A DNA stretch of 64,000 nucleotides, taken from Isoetes taiwanensis (taxonomy: Eukaryota; Streptophyta; Lycopodiopsida; Isoetales; Isoetaceae). Location: NCBI GenBank assembly GCA_021234155.1, contig JAJEKV010000127.1, forward strand, positions 1-64,000, given 5' to 3'. The notes beneath the pieces were generated by a model that had not been told where the DNA came from, searched no databases, and was given only the letters and a program-made list of their open reading frames with translations. A program made the position numbers and the translations under genes. Shown here one piece after another: positions 1 to 11,556 of the stretch. Position 1 is the first letter of the stretch. Every line of letters starts with the position of its first letter.

Positions 1-390
1 CCCCATGTCTCTTCTCTCTTCTCTCTCTTTTTCTCTTCTCTCCTCTTCTCTCCCTCTCTCTTCTCCTATCTCTCTCCTCCTCTCTCCCTCTCTCTCATTC
101 TCTCCTTTCTCATACTCCCTTCTCTCCCATTGAATATTCTCTTTTCTATTTTTCTCTTCTTCCTCGGGTTCATTTCTCTTTCTCTCCTCTTTTCTCTCTT
201 TCTCCTCCTCTCTCTCTCTTCTCCTCCAGAGCATCTCTGGTTTGCCCTCTGGCTTTCCTCATCTCCTAGAACTTCTTTTCTCTCTTCTTTTCCCTCTCTG
301 TCTCTTCTCTCTTTTCTCTTCTCTCTCCTCTCTCTTTCCTCTCCTCTCTCTCTCCTCCTTTCTATTTTCCCTCTATTCCATGCCTAAAGT
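1..390 (+). repeat. CT-rich polypyrimidine tract (end of a unit)
   Basis: Almost pure C/T on the + strand with CTCTCT and TCTCTCC runs. It is the tail of a tract that begins outside the window. Leu/Ser-rich translation here is a composition artefact. Confidence 0.9.
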
Positions 391-1895
391 CTAATTCATG
401 AGTCTCTCATTCTCCCATGAATATTCTATTTTTGAGCATTTGCAAGTTCAAAAACTTTCCTTTTTGAACTAAAACTTCTGTTAGGCATAGGTGGTTACAC
501 CTATAGCATTTGGAACACGTTTTTGAGGTTTTACAACATTCTACAACATTCTATTTTGAGCATTTGCAAAGTTTTCAAAAACTTTCTATTTTTTGGATTG
601 AGGTGTTTACCATGAGCATCGCAATATTCGAACATTCTATTTTGAGCATTTGCAACTTTTAAAAACTTTTTATTTTATGCCACAGAAACTTTCTATTCTT
701 AGATTGATCCAATTAATCACCCATGACACATGCCAACGGAACATTCCACCATATTCTATTTTGAGCATTTGCGGAGTTTCAAAGAACTTTCTTTTTTTAA
801 AAACTTTCTATTTTAGGTAGGGTGCTTACCCATGGCATTTGGAACATTCCACAACATTCTATTTTGAGCATTTGCAAAGTTTCAAAAAAAAAAACTTTCT
901 ATTTTTTAGGCAGGAATACCTGCCCTGAAGCATGGAACATTCCACCACATTCTATTTTGAGCATTTTTCAAAGTTTAAAAAACTTTCTATTTTAGACTAA
1001 AACTTTCTATTTTTTTCTAGGGTGCTTACCATGAAGAGCATTCTAGGACATTCTAGGACATTCTAGAGGATTTTAGAACATTTTTAGAGCTATCGAAGTT
1101 ACCCTATTCCTTGAATTTCTCAAAAACTTTCGGCATCATCCCTAGAAAATTCTTTCTATTTTTTAGAACATTAGCAAAGTTTCTCTTTCTTTCATTTTTC
1201 TCTTTACAGGAACATCTTACCTCTACTCCCAATTCTAAACATGTCAATTCTCCTTATCACCCATCCCTCTCTTACACACACCCATCATACCCATCACATT
1301 TTGCTACCAATTCCAAAGTATCACCTCGAGGAATATTCTATTTTGAGCATTTGCAAGATTTCAAGAGCTTTTTATTTTAAACATTTAGAGCATAGGTGTT
1401 TATTTTTTGGATTAAGGTGTTTATCCATGAGCAGCAACATTCCATAACATTCTATTTTTGAGCATTTACAAGATTTAAAAACTTTCTATTTTAAACTTTC
1501 TATTTTTAGTGAGGTCTTTACCCATGAGCATCACGGCAACATTCCATAACATTCTATTTTGAGCATTTTGCAAAGTTTCAAAAAACCTTCTATTTTTTTT
1601 GAAACTTTCTAATTTTTTAATTCCCTTACCCATGAGCATCTGGAACATTCGGAGAACATTCTATTTTGAGCATTTGTAAAGTTTCAAAAAACTTCTATTT
1701 TTAATTTGAAACTTTCTGTTTTTAGGTGAGGTGCTTACCCATGAGCAACGGAACGATTCTAGAACATTCTATTTTGAGCATTTGCAAAGTTTCAAAAAAC
1801 CTTCTATTTTTAGGTGAAACTTTCTATTTTTAGATCCCTAACATTCTATTTGAGGTGCTTACTCATGAGCATCTGAAACATTCTAGGACATTCAA
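391..1895 (+). repeat. Monomer block 1 (90-110 bp repeats)
   Basis: Degenerate copies of a monomer with the segments ACATTCTATTTTGAGCATT, GCAAAGTTTC, AAAACTTTCTATTTTTAG and GAGGTGCTTACCCATGAGC followed by GGAACATTCC. A short stretch near 1230-1330 is of the CTACTACC/AAAGTATCACC type. Copies in this leftmost block are unusually damaged, with many small losses around CTG/CAG steps compared with copies near 11 kb or 22 kb. Confidence 0.85.
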
Positions 1896-1898
1896 AAG

Positions 1899-1927
1899 AT
1901 TCTAGAACATTCTAGAACATCCTAGAG
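1899..1927. promoter_or_regulatory. Putative heat-shock element cluster 1
   Basis: TTC and GAA triplets alternate every 5 bp: TTC at 1900, GAA at 1905, TTC at 1910, GAA at 1915, then imperfect TCC and GAG. Four perfect consecutive half-sites match the nGAAn inverted-repeat consensus bound by trimeric HSF. It lies about 75-100 bp before a tRNA-like module. Binding is inferred, not shown. Confidence 0.5.
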
Positions 1928-1994
1928 CAATCCTTGAATTTTTAGATTAAAACCTTAACTAAACATGGAGTTCCTATTCTTTCAAAGAAATCTA

Positions 1995-2110
1995 CGGTTG
2001 GTCATTCTATTGGTAAGGGTGGGGGTTTGGGGGCAATGTCCCTTTTGAGTCATAGGTGGTGGTAAACCAAAAAAATTTTGTCCACCAAACTTGGGAGCTT
2101 TTTGAGGAGG
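1995..2110 (+). promoter_or_regulatory. tRNA-like module 1 (degenerate A/B boxes)
   Basis: Same layout as the later, cleaner copies: a GGTTGGTC...TTGGTAAGG A-box region from 1996, a G-rich run, a damaged B box (TTTTGAGTC where others read GGTTCRANTC), then AAAAATTTTGTCCACCAAAC with T4 at 2076-2079. A small insertion splits the A box. Probably inactive as a pol III promoter. Confidence 0.6.
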
Positions 2111-2440
2111 CCAAGGCCCATGAGGGCCGAGATCAAGCATCGTTTCGCATTCTTTTTCACCGATGGGTTTACATTTGGACCCTTTTACCAATTCACTCCT
2201 CACGGAATTTTCTATTTATAGCATTTGCAAAGTTTCAACCTGAAAGGGCCGGCGGGGTTTGCTTTCTTCCCATTCCTATTTCGGCCCCTCAGGGGCCTTA
2301 AAAACCATTTTGGAGTTTTTGCCCTTTTTTTGCATCCTTCTTAACACCAGGCCCCTCAGGACATCTACGTTTGGTTTGGGCATGCTTGGGATTATTCCTA
2401 AATCCTTCTATTTTTGAGCCTCGGCAAATGAGAGCCTATT
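2111..2440. other. GC-rich spacer after module 1
   Basis: Contains GGCCCCTCAGGGGCC-type inverted sequence and GGGCCGGCGGGG, corresponding loosely to the GGCCCGGCC/CTCGGCTCGGCC spacer of later units. No CT tract follows in this unit. No gene seen. Confidence 0.5.
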
Positions 2441-3600
2441 CTATTTGGAGACTAAACCCATGTATTCTATGAGGAACTTAGTCACATCTACTACAAATTT
2501 TCAAAGTATCATTCCTACTTTTATCAACTCAAAGTTTCAAAATATCATTCCTCGTGAGGCCCGGACTCAGGGCTTCCATTCTCAGTTCAGGCCCATCCCT
2601 ATCATATATTGGGGCTTATTCATACCTACTACTACTTTCAATTTGGTATTACCTATTGGGACTTAGTACATCTACTATGAATTTCCAAAAGTACAACCCC
2701 TATATGTTCAAGAAGCTTTCCCATGTTACTTAACATCCATTGAACAACCACCCATGGACTTACTCATGCCTATTACTAATTCCAAAGTATCATCTATGCA
2801 TGAGGTTTACTCACACATATTACTATTTCTAAAACTACTATCCATAAGAACCTACTTATACCTACTACTACTTTCAAAGTATTACCTATTGGGAGCTTAG
2901 TACATCTACTATGCATTTTAAAGTTTTACAACCCCTATATGTTCAAGAAGCTTTCTATTGCCAACATCCATTGAACAACCACCCATGAGGGGCTTACTCA
3001 TGCCTATTACTAATTCAAAGTATCACCTTATGCATGGGGTTTTATCCACTTTCAAAGTATTACCTATTGGGAGCTTAGTACATCTACTATGAATTTTTAA
3101 GTACAACCCCTATATGTTCAAAGAAGCTTTCCAGTTTTGTTACTTAACATCCATTGAACAACCATTTTGAGCAGACTTACTCATGCCTATTATTAATTCC
3201 AAAGTATCACCTATGCATGAGGAGTTTTATCCATAAGGAGCCTACTTATACCTACTACCATGCAAGTCCATATACACATGACTTACCACCAATTCTAAAG
3301 TATCACTCATAAGGAGAACACTACCAATTCCAAAGTATCACCTATGAGGATCTTACTCCACCTACTAGACTCGGGGCATTTCAGCGGTCTTATTCACACA
3401 TACTACTCAACCCTCTATTCCATTACCAATAAAAGTATCATTCATGAGTAGCATCTTGACACATGCTCATGAGGCCACATCTCTACTACCTCTACTACCA
3501 ATTCTAAAGTATGTCAATTCTAAAAGTATCACCCATGTGAAGCTTACACACCCATCATACCCATCACACTTACTACCAATTCCAAAATATCACCTCGAAT
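2441..3600 (+). repeat. CTACTACC / AAAGTATCACC repeat block
   Basis: Repeats of short phrases such as CTACTACCAATTCTAAAGT, ATCACCTATGAGGAGC, TTACTCACACATACTAC and CATGCCCATGAGGCCAC. Runs of about 190-220 bp recur (for example near 2640, 2880 and 3070). No long open frame with coding character. Confidence 0.8.
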
Positions 3601-4905
3601 ATTCTATTTTGAGTATTTGCAAGGTTTCAAGAAACTTTCTACTTTTGAACCCCATGGGTCTTATTCACACATAATGCTCAACCCTCTATTCCATTACCAA
3701 TAAAAGTATCTTTCATGAGTAACATATCTCACACATGCCCATGAGGCCACATCTACTACCTCTACTACCAATTCTAAAGTATGTCAATTCTAAACTATCA
3801 CCCATGTAAAAAGTATCACCTCGAATATTCTATTTTGAGCATTTGCAAGGAGCCTGAGGTGCTTCTAGAACATAGGTGGTTGCCCTATAGCATCTGGAAC
3901 ACTCTAGAACATTCTATTTTGAGTTTTTGCAAAGTTTTAACAAACTTTTCTCCGTTCTTAGACTCTGTACTTTCTATTTTTAAATTTGAGATGCTTACCC
4001 TAGAGCATCCCGAAACACTCTAGGACATTCTATTTGAGTTTTTACAAAGTTTAAGCAAACTTTCTATTTTTAGACTGAAACTTTCTATTTTTAGGCTGAG
4101 GTGCTTACCTTTGAGTATTTGCAACATTCGAACATTCTACTTTGAGCATTTGCAAAGTTTCAAAAACATTCTATTTTTGGATTGCGGTGTTTACCCATGA
4201 GCACTGGAATATTCCACAACATTCTATTTTGAGCATTTACAAAGTTTCAAAAACTTTCTATTTTAAATTTGAAACTTTCTATTTTTTAGATCTATTCCTT
4301 ACCCATGAGCATCGGAACATTCGAGAACATTCTATTTTGAGCATTTTTTTGAGGATGCTTACCCTAGAGCATCTGAAACACTCTAGGACATTCTATTTGA
4401 GTTTTTACAAAGTTTAAGCAAACTTTCTATTTTAGACTGAAACTTTCTATTTTTAGGACTAGGTGCTTACCTTTGAGTATTTGCAACATTCGAACATTCT
4501 ACTTTGAGCATTTGCAAAGTTTCAAAAACATTCTATTTTTGGATTGCGGTGTTTACCCATGAGCACTTGGAACATTCCACAACATTCTATTTTGAGCATT
4601 TACAAAGTTTTCAAAAACTTTCTATTTTAGACTGAAACTTTCTATTTTTAGATTGAGATGCTTACCCATGAGCATCTGGAACATTCGAACATTCTATTTT
4701 GAGCATTTGCAAAGTTTCAAAAACTTTCTATTTTTAATTTGAAACTTTCTATTTTTTTAGATTGAGGTGCTTACCCATGAGCACCGGAACATTCCACAAC
4801 ATTCTATTTTGAGCATTTGCAAAGTTTCAAAAAATTTCTATTTTTACTGAAAGTTTCTATTTTTAGGCTGAGGTGCTTATTCATGAGCATCACGGAACAT
4901 TCTAG
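3601..4905 (+). repeat. Monomer block 2
   Basis: About a dozen 90-110 bp monomers of the ACATTCTATTTTGAG type. Segments near 4030-4290 and 4380-4640 are close copies of each other, pointing to recent duplication within the block. Confidence 0.85.
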
Positions 4906-4918
4906 GACATTCAAGAGA

Positions 4919-4956
4919 TTCTAGAAGATTCTAGAACATTCTAGAACATCCTAGAG
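4919..4956. promoter_or_regulatory. Putative heat-shock element cluster 2
   Basis: TTC-GAA-TTC-GAA-TTC-GAA in perfect 5-bp steps, followed by TCC and GAG. Six perfect plus two imperfect half-sites. It lies about 70 bp before module 2. Confidence 0.55.
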
Positions 4957-5020
4957 TATCCTTGAATTAATTAGGCCCTCTACCTTAACTATGCATGGAC
5001 TTCTTATTATTTCTCTCTCC

Positions 5021-5110
5021 TCTGGTTGGTCTAGTGGTAAGGGTGGGGGTTTGGGGGCAATGTCTCTCTTTGAGTCCAAAGTAAGCAAAAAATTTTGTTC
5101 ACCAAACTTG
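5021..5110 (+). promoter_or_regulatory. tRNA-like module 2
   Basis: A box TGGTTGGTCTAGTGGTAA at 5023-5040 is intact. The B-box region near 5063-5080 is damaged (CTCTTTGAGTCC). T4 lies at 5093-5096. The sequence before it, CTTAACTATGCATGGACTTC, is the conserved lead-in seen in other units. Confidence 0.65.
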
Positions 5111-6590
5111 GGAGCTTTTAAGGGCTCTCTTTTCCCTCGGACTCTTTGAGATCCCTCTCTCCTCTTGCCCTCCCTCCTCGGATTCTCGGATGGGCTCTTG
5201 GAATACTCTCTTTCTATTTTATATTGGACTATTTCTCCCCTCTAGGTTTCTTTATCCTATCTTCTCCTCTCTCCTAGCTCTCGTAACTCTTCCATAACCT
5301 TCTATTTTGAGCATTTGCCCTTTTCTCTCCTTTCTATTTTTATATATATAACTTTCTATTTTTCTCTCCACCTGCTTCTCCTCCTGAGCCTCCCCCTTCT
5401 CTCCATCTCTCTTTTCCTGTTCTCCCCTCTCTCTATTTCCCTCTCTCTTGTCTCTCTTTCTATTTCTCTCTCCTCTCTCTCCTCCCTCCCTCTCTCTCTG
5501 GGCCCTTCTATTTGAGCATTTCCTCAAAGTCCTCAAAAAACTTCTCTTTTTTCTCTCTCTCCTTCTCTCTCTCTCTCCTCCAACCCATGCCCTTCTTCCC
5601 TCTCTTTTCTCTCTATCTCCACCTCGGCCCGGCCTTCTCCTTTTTGGACCCCTCTCCTTTCTCCTGAGCCCTTCTCTTTTCTCTTTCTCTCTCCTCTCTC
5701 TCCTTGAGGTTGCTCTCTCTCCATTCTCTAACTCTCTATTCTTGAGCATTCTCTCTCTTCTCTCCCCATTCTCATCCCTCTTCGCTCCTCTCTCTTCTAT
5801 TTCCTCCCTTTCCTGTCTCTCTCTCTCCCTTTCTATTCTCTTCAAACTCTCTCTTCTCTTTCTCCTCTCTTCTCTGGGGGTTTTTTTTCTTTCCTCTTCT
5901 CTTTTTTCTCTTTCTTCTTTCTCCCTCCTCTCTCTTTCTCTCTTCTCTCTCTCCTCAACATTCTCTCTTGAGCATTCTCCTTCTCTCTATACTCTCTATT
6001 CTCTCTTCTCTCTCTTTCTCTATCTCTTACTCCTCTATCTCTCCTTCGCCTCTCTCTTCTCTCTCTCCCTTTCTCTCTCTCCTTTCTCTTCTCTCTTTTC
6101 TCTCTCCCATCTTCTTCTCTCTTCTCTTGTTTTCTCTTTCTTCTCTCTCTCCTCTCTCTTTCCCTGTCTCTTCTCTCTCCTCCTCTTCTTTAAATTCTCT
6201 CTTCTCTCCCCTCTCATCTCTCTCTCTCTCTCTCTCTCTCCCTCTTCTCTCTATCTCTCTCTCTCTCTATTTCTCTCCTCTCTCCTTTCTCTCTTCTCTC
6301 TCTCTCCTCTTTTCTCTCTTCTCTCTTTCTCCTTCTTCTCCCCTTTCTCTCTTCTCCCCTCTCTTCTTTTCTTCTCTTCTTTCTCTCTTCTTCTCCTTTC
6401 TCTCTCTCTCCTTTTTTTTCTCTCTCTCTCTCCTCTCCCCTATTTCTCCCCTCTTTCTCTATCTTTTTCTCTCTCTTCTCTATTTCTCTCTCTCTCATCT
6501 CCTCTCCTCTCCTCTCTCCTCTCTCTCTCCTCTCTGTCTCTTCCCACTCCTCCTTCTCTCCTCTCTCTCTCTCTTCTTTTCCCAAAGGAG
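5111..6590 (+). repeat. CT-rich polypyrimidine tract, ~1.45 kb
   Basis: Dominated by C and T on the + strand, purest from about 5880 onward. Interrupted at the left by islands of monomer sequence (TTCTATTTTGAGCATTT near 5300, 5510, 5735 and 5965). Open frames here are Leu/Ser-rich on + and Arg/Glu-rich on -, as expected from composition. Confidence 0.9.
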
Positions 6591-6950
6591 CCTCCCCACA
6601 CTACTACCATGCAAGTCCATATACACACATTCCCTCTACTACCAATTCTAAAGTATCACTTATGAGAAGAACACGACCAATTCAAAGTGTCACCTATGAG
6701 GATCTTACTCTCATCCTCTTTGCATTCCATGGTATTTAGGGTCTTATTCACACATCTTTGCTCAACCCTCTATTGCATTACCAACAAAGTATCATTCATG
6801 AGTAACATACCCATACATGCCCATGAGGCCACATCTACTACCTCTACTACCAATTCTAAAGTATGTCAATTCTAAAGTATCACCCATGTGAAGTTTACAC
6901 ACATTCATCATACCCATCACACCTACTACCAATTCCAAAGCATTACTTCA
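6591..6950 (+). repeat. CTACTACC / AAAGTATCACC repeat block
   Basis: Begins with CTACTACCATGCAAGTCC and runs through the same phrase order found at 12.85, 21.2 and 21.8 kb, ending at the junction with monomer sequence. Confidence 0.8.
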
Positions 6951-8410
6951 GAATATTCTATTTTGAGCATTTGCAAGGTTTTCAAGAAACTTTCTACTTT
7001 TCTAAGGGGTGCTTCTAGAGCATAGGTGGTTGCCCTATAGCATCTAGAACAATCTAGAACATTCTATTTTGAGTTTTTGCAAAGTTTTAGCAAACTTTTC
7101 TGTTTTTAGACTACCGTACTTTCTATTTTTTCTCTCCGACATGCTTACCCTAGAGCATCAGGGGAAACATTCTAGGACATTCTATCGAGTTTTACAAAGT
7201 TCTCTCCAAACTTTCTATTTTTAGACTAAAACTTTCTATTTTTAGGCCTGAGGTGCTTACTTTTGAGCATCTTTTGCAACATTCGAACATTCTATTTTGA
7301 GCATTTGCAGCGTTTCCAAAAACTTTCTATTTTTGGATTCTTCTTATTACTCATGAGCATCTGCAACATTTGAGAACATTCTATTTTGAGCATTTGCGGT
7401 CTTAAAAACTTTCTATTTTTCCTCCTGAAACTTTCTACTTTTAGGCTGGGGTGCTTTTCTAAAGTATCCCCAATTCTAAAGTATAACTCATGTCTCTCCT
7501 TACACACACCCATCATACCCATCACACTTACTACCAATTCCAAAGTATCACCTCGAATATTCTATTTTGAGCATTTGCAAGGTTTCAAGAAACTTTCTAC
7601 TTTTTTTTGAGGTGCTTCAGAGCATAGGTGGTTCTATAGCATTTGGAACATTCTAGAACATTCTATTTTGAGTTTTGCAAAGTTTTTAAAACTTTTTTGT
7701 TTTTAGACTCCGTACTTCTATTTTTAGATTGAGATGCTTACCCTAGAGCATCTGAAATATTCTAGGACATTCTATTTGAGTTTTTTACAAAGTTTAAGCA
7801 AACTTTCTATTTTTAGACTAAAACTTTCTATTTTTGTCTGAGGTGCTTACCTTTGAGCATCTGCAACATTCAGAACATTGAGGTGCTTACCCATGAGCAC
7901 TTGGAACATTCCACAACATTCTATTTTGAGCATTTGTAAAGTTTCAAAAAAACTTCTATTTTTTGGATTGAAACTTTCTATTTTTAGGCGAGATGCTTAC
8001 CCATGAGCACTGGAACATTCCACAATATTCTATTTTGAGCATTTGCAAAGTTTCAAAAACTTTCTATTTTTCTGAGGTGCTTCCCATGAGCACTTGGAAC
8101 ATTCCACAACATTCTATTTTGAGCATTTGCAAAGTTTCAAAAAACTTCTATTTTTGGACTTTCACAAAACTTTCTATTTTTTCTTGAGGTGCTTACCCAT
8201 GAGCATTTGGAACATTAGAACATTCTATTTTGAGCATTTGCAAAGTTTCAAAAAACTTTCTATTTTTAGACTATGGTAGTTTCTATTTTTAGATTGAGGT
8301 GCTTACCCATGAGCTTGGAACATTCCAGAACATTCTATTTTGAGCATTTGCAAAGTTTCAAAAAACTTCTATTTTTAGAAGTTTCTATTTTTTAGATGCT
8401 TTTCATGAGC
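6951..8410 (+). repeat. Monomer block 3
   Basis: 90-110 bp monomers; a short CTACTACC-type segment (about 7455-7550) is inserted in the middle. Many copies have CT-rich replacements where cleaner copies read AGACTGAG. Confidence 0.85.
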
Positions 8411-8413
8411 ATC

Positions 8414-8468
8414 CGGAACATTCTAGGACATTCGAGGGCATTCTAGAACATTCTAGAACATCCTAGAC
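8414..8468. promoter_or_regulatory. Putative heat-shock element cluster 3
   Basis: GGAACATTCTAGGACATTC leads into TTC-GAA-TTC-GAA (8441-8457) in exact 5-bp steps, then TCC. It is placed upstream of module 3 as in the other units. Confidence 0.5.
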
Positions 8469-8534
8469 CATCCTTGAATTAATTGCCCCTCACCCTTAAC
8501 TAAGCATGAACTTCCTATTTTTTCAAGAAACCAA

Positions 8535-8860
8535 TGCTTGGTCTAGTGGTAAGGGTGGGGGTTTGGGGGCAATGTCGGGGTTCAAGTCCTTGGTAAACCA
8601 AAAAATTTTGTCCACCAAACTTGGGAGCTTTTGAGGACCTTCCAAGGCCTAGGGCTTCTAGAATCTTCTAGAACTTCAAGATTCCAGAAGCCTCGTGGCT
8701 CTAGCATCCTCCTTCCTTTAAGGATCGGCGACCAAGGGGCGTGGATGCCCTACTCCCGTCGGGATGGGGTGGAGTTACTCACTCACTAACTAGAGGACAC
8801 TATTTCTTTATAATTATATTAACTAGAAAAGGGCCCGGCGGCGGCGGGGCCCTTTCTTTA
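8535..8860 (+). promoter_or_regulatory. tRNA-like module 3 and tail
   Basis: A box CTTGGTCTAGTGGTAAGG (8537-8554), B box GGTTCAAGTCC (8579-8589) and T4 at 8606-8609 would define a tRNA-sized transcript of about 75-85 nt. The tail carries TTCTAGAA repeats, an ACTCACTCACTAAC stretch and TATTTCTTTATAATTATAT. No cloverleaf can be drawn, so it is a tRNA-derived (SINE-head-like) element, not a tRNA gene. Confidence 0.65.
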
Positions 8861-8925
8861 ACTCCTTTCCTCGGCTCGGCCGGCCTCCGGCCGGCCTCGC
8901 CTCGGTTTGGGCCCGCCCACGTGCC
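8861..8925 (+). repeat. GC-rich CTCGGCTCGGCC spacer
   Basis: Contains CTCGGCTCGGCC, repeated GGCCGGCCTCCGG and a CACGTG G-box at its right end, directly before the CT tract. Equivalent spacers lie near 11.85, 15.65, 18.2 and 20.9 kb. Confidence 0.7.
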
Positions 8926-9100
8926 CTATCTCCCTCTCTCCTCTCTCTCTTCTCTCTCCTATCTCTTCCCTCTCTCCTCTCTCCTCTCTCTTCCCTCATC
9001 TCCCTCTCTCTTTCTCTCTTCTCTCTTTTCCCTCCTCTCTTTCTCTCTCCTTTCTCTTTTGTCTCTTTCTCTCTGCCCCCTCTCTCTTCTCTCTGTCTGG
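8926..9100 (+). repeat. Short CT-rich tract (~175 bp)
   Basis: The shortest clear CT tract in the array, in the same position as tracts of 0.9 to 2.8 kb in other units, so tract length is highly variable. Confidence 0.85.
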
Positions 9101-9690
9101 GACTATTCCTCGGCTCGGCCTCGGTTTTGATCAACCTCGGTTCAACATTGCCTCAGATACGTACTTACTACCAATTCTAAACCATCACACATTGAGGAGC
9201 TCAGTCACATTTATTACCAATTTCAAAGTATCATCCATTGGGAGTATACTCACGACTACTAATTTCAAACTATCACCCATTGGGAGCTTACCTACACCTA
9301 CTACTACTTTTAAAGTATCACCCATTAGGAGCTTACTGTATCTACTATGAATTCCAAAGTATAACCCCTATATATTCAAGAGAGCATAGTCACATATACA
9401 ACCATGAGGACCTATGCCATATTTACACCCATGAGGACTTTTACCATGTTTATTACTTGGCACCCGTGCAAGAGGAGTTTACTCACGCCTATTACCTTTA
9501 TATGTCCCTTCTCCTCTTTGTCCTCTCTCCTATCTCTTTGTCCTCTGTCTTCTCTCCCTCTATTCCATTATCAACAAAGTATCATTCATGAGTAACATAC
9601 TCACACATGTCAATTCTAAAGTATCACCCATGTGAAGCTTACACACACCCGTCATACCCATCACACTTACTACCAATTCCCCAGACTATT
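9101..9690 (+). repeat. CTACTACC / AAAGTATCACC repeat block
   Basis: Starts with a CTCGGCTCGGCCTCGG remnant, then ACTACCAATTCTAAACCATC and tandem phrases ending in TCACCCATTGGGAGCTTAC. Confidence 0.8.
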
Positions 9691-11436
9691 CCATTTTGAG
9701 CATTTGCAAGGTCTTAAGAAACTTTCTACTTTTAGACTGAAGTGCTTCGAGAGCATAGGTGGTTGCCCTCTATTTTGAGTTTTTGCAAAGTTTTAGCAAA
9801 CTTTTCTGTTTTTATACTATCGTACTTTCTATTTTTAGACTGAGATGCTTACCTTAGAGTATCTGAGACATTCTAGGACATTCTATTTGAGTTTTTACAA
9901 ATTTTAAGCAAACTTTCTATTTTTAGACTAAAACTTTCTACACTTACTACCATGGAAGTCTATATACACACGTGCCCTACTACCATTTCTAAAGTATCAC
10001 TCATGAGGAGAATACTACCAATTCCAAAGTATCACCTATGAGGATCTTACTCACATTTACTGCACTCCATGGTATTTCACAGTCTTATTCACACATATTA
10101 CTCAACCTTCTATTCCATTACCAACAAAGTATCATTCATGAGTAACATACTCACACATGCCCATGAGGCTACATCTACTACCTTTATTACCAATTCTAAA
10201 GTATGTCAATTCTAAAGTATCACCCACGTGAAGCTTACACACAACCCATCACACTTACTACCAACTCCAAAGTATCACCTCCAAAATATTCTATTTTGGG
10301 CATTTGCAAGGTTTCAAGAAACTTTCTACTTTTAGACTGAGGTGCTTCTAGACCATAGGTGGTTGCCCTATAGCATCTGGAACACTCTAGAACATTCTAT
10401 TTTGAGTTTTTGCAAGGTTTTAGCAAACTTTTCTGTTTTTAGACTACCATACTTTCTATTTTTAGACTGAGATGCTTACCCTAGAGCAGCTGAAACATTC
10501 TAGGACATTCTATTTGAGTTTTTACAAAGTTTAAGCAAACTTTCTATTTTTAGACTGAAACTTTCTACTTTTAGACTGAGGTGCTTACACATATACTCAA
10601 CCTTCTATTCCATTACCAACAAAGTATCATTCATGAGTAACATACTCACACATGCCCATGAGGCCACATCTACTACCTCTACAACCAATTCTAAAGTATG
10701 TCAATTCTAAAGTATCACCCACGTGAAGCTTACACACACCCATCATACCCATCACACTTACTACCAATTCCAAAGTATCTAGAACATTCTATTTTGAGTT
10801 TTTGCAAAGTTTTAGCAAACTTTTCTGTTTTTAGACTACCATACTTTCTATTTTTAGACTGAGCTGCTTACCCTAGAGCATCTGAAACATTCTAGGACAT
10901 TCTATTTGAGTTTTTACAAATTTAGACTGAAACTTTCTACTTTTAGACTGAGGTGCTTACCCTAGAGCATCTGCAACATTCTAGCACATTCTATTTTGAG
11001 TATTTGCAAAGTTTCAAAAAACTTTCTATTTTTGGATTGAGGTGTTTACCCATGAGCATCTGCAATATTCTATAACATTCTATTTTGAGCATTTGCAAAG
11101 TTTCAAAAAACTTTCTATTTTTAGACTGAAACTTTCTATTTTTAGACTGAGGTGCTTACCCATGAGCACCTGGAACATTCCAAAACATTCTATTTTGAGG
11201 TGCTTACCCATGAGCACCTGGAACATTCCAAAACATTCTATTTTGAGCATTTGCAAAGTTTCAAAAAACTTTCTATTTTTAGACTGAAACTTTCTATTTT
11301 TAGACTGAGGTGCTTACCATGAGCACCTGGAACATTCCACAACATTCTATTTTGAGCATTTGCAAAGTTTCAGAAAAACTTCTATTTTTAGACTGAAAGT
11401 TTCTATTTTTAGACTGAGGTGCTTACTCATGAGCAT
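9691..11436 (+). repeat. Mixed block 4: monomers with two CTACTACC inserts
   Basis: Monomers here are among the cleanest. CTACTACC-type segments recur at about 9945-10270 and 10590-10780, each followed by the same monomer run, showing a local duplication of a roughly 650-bp subunit. The 110-bp monomer is seen most clearly at 11040-11400. Confidence 0.85.
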
Positions 11437-11439
11437 CTG

Positions 11440-11492
11440 GAACATTCTAGGACATTCCAGAAGATTCTAGAACATTCTAGAACATCCTAGAG
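11440..11492. promoter_or_regulatory. Putative heat-shock element cluster 4 (longest)
   Basis: Eleven consecutive 5-bp steps of GAA/TTC-like triplets: GAA, TTC, GGA, TTC, GAA, TTC, GAA, TTC, GAA, TCC, GAG. Eight are perfect. Its right end is about 67 bp before the A box of module 4. Confidence 0.6.
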
Positions 11493-11556
11493 TATCCTTG
11501 AATTAATTAGACCCCAGCCTTAACTAAGCATGAAGTTCTTATTATTTCAAGAAAAG

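Noticed and set aside
5252-6628. Arg/Glu-rich open frames on the - strand of CT tracts
   Set aside because: These are the complement of CT repeats (GAGAGA), so charge-rich pseudo-coiled-coil sequence is a composition effect.
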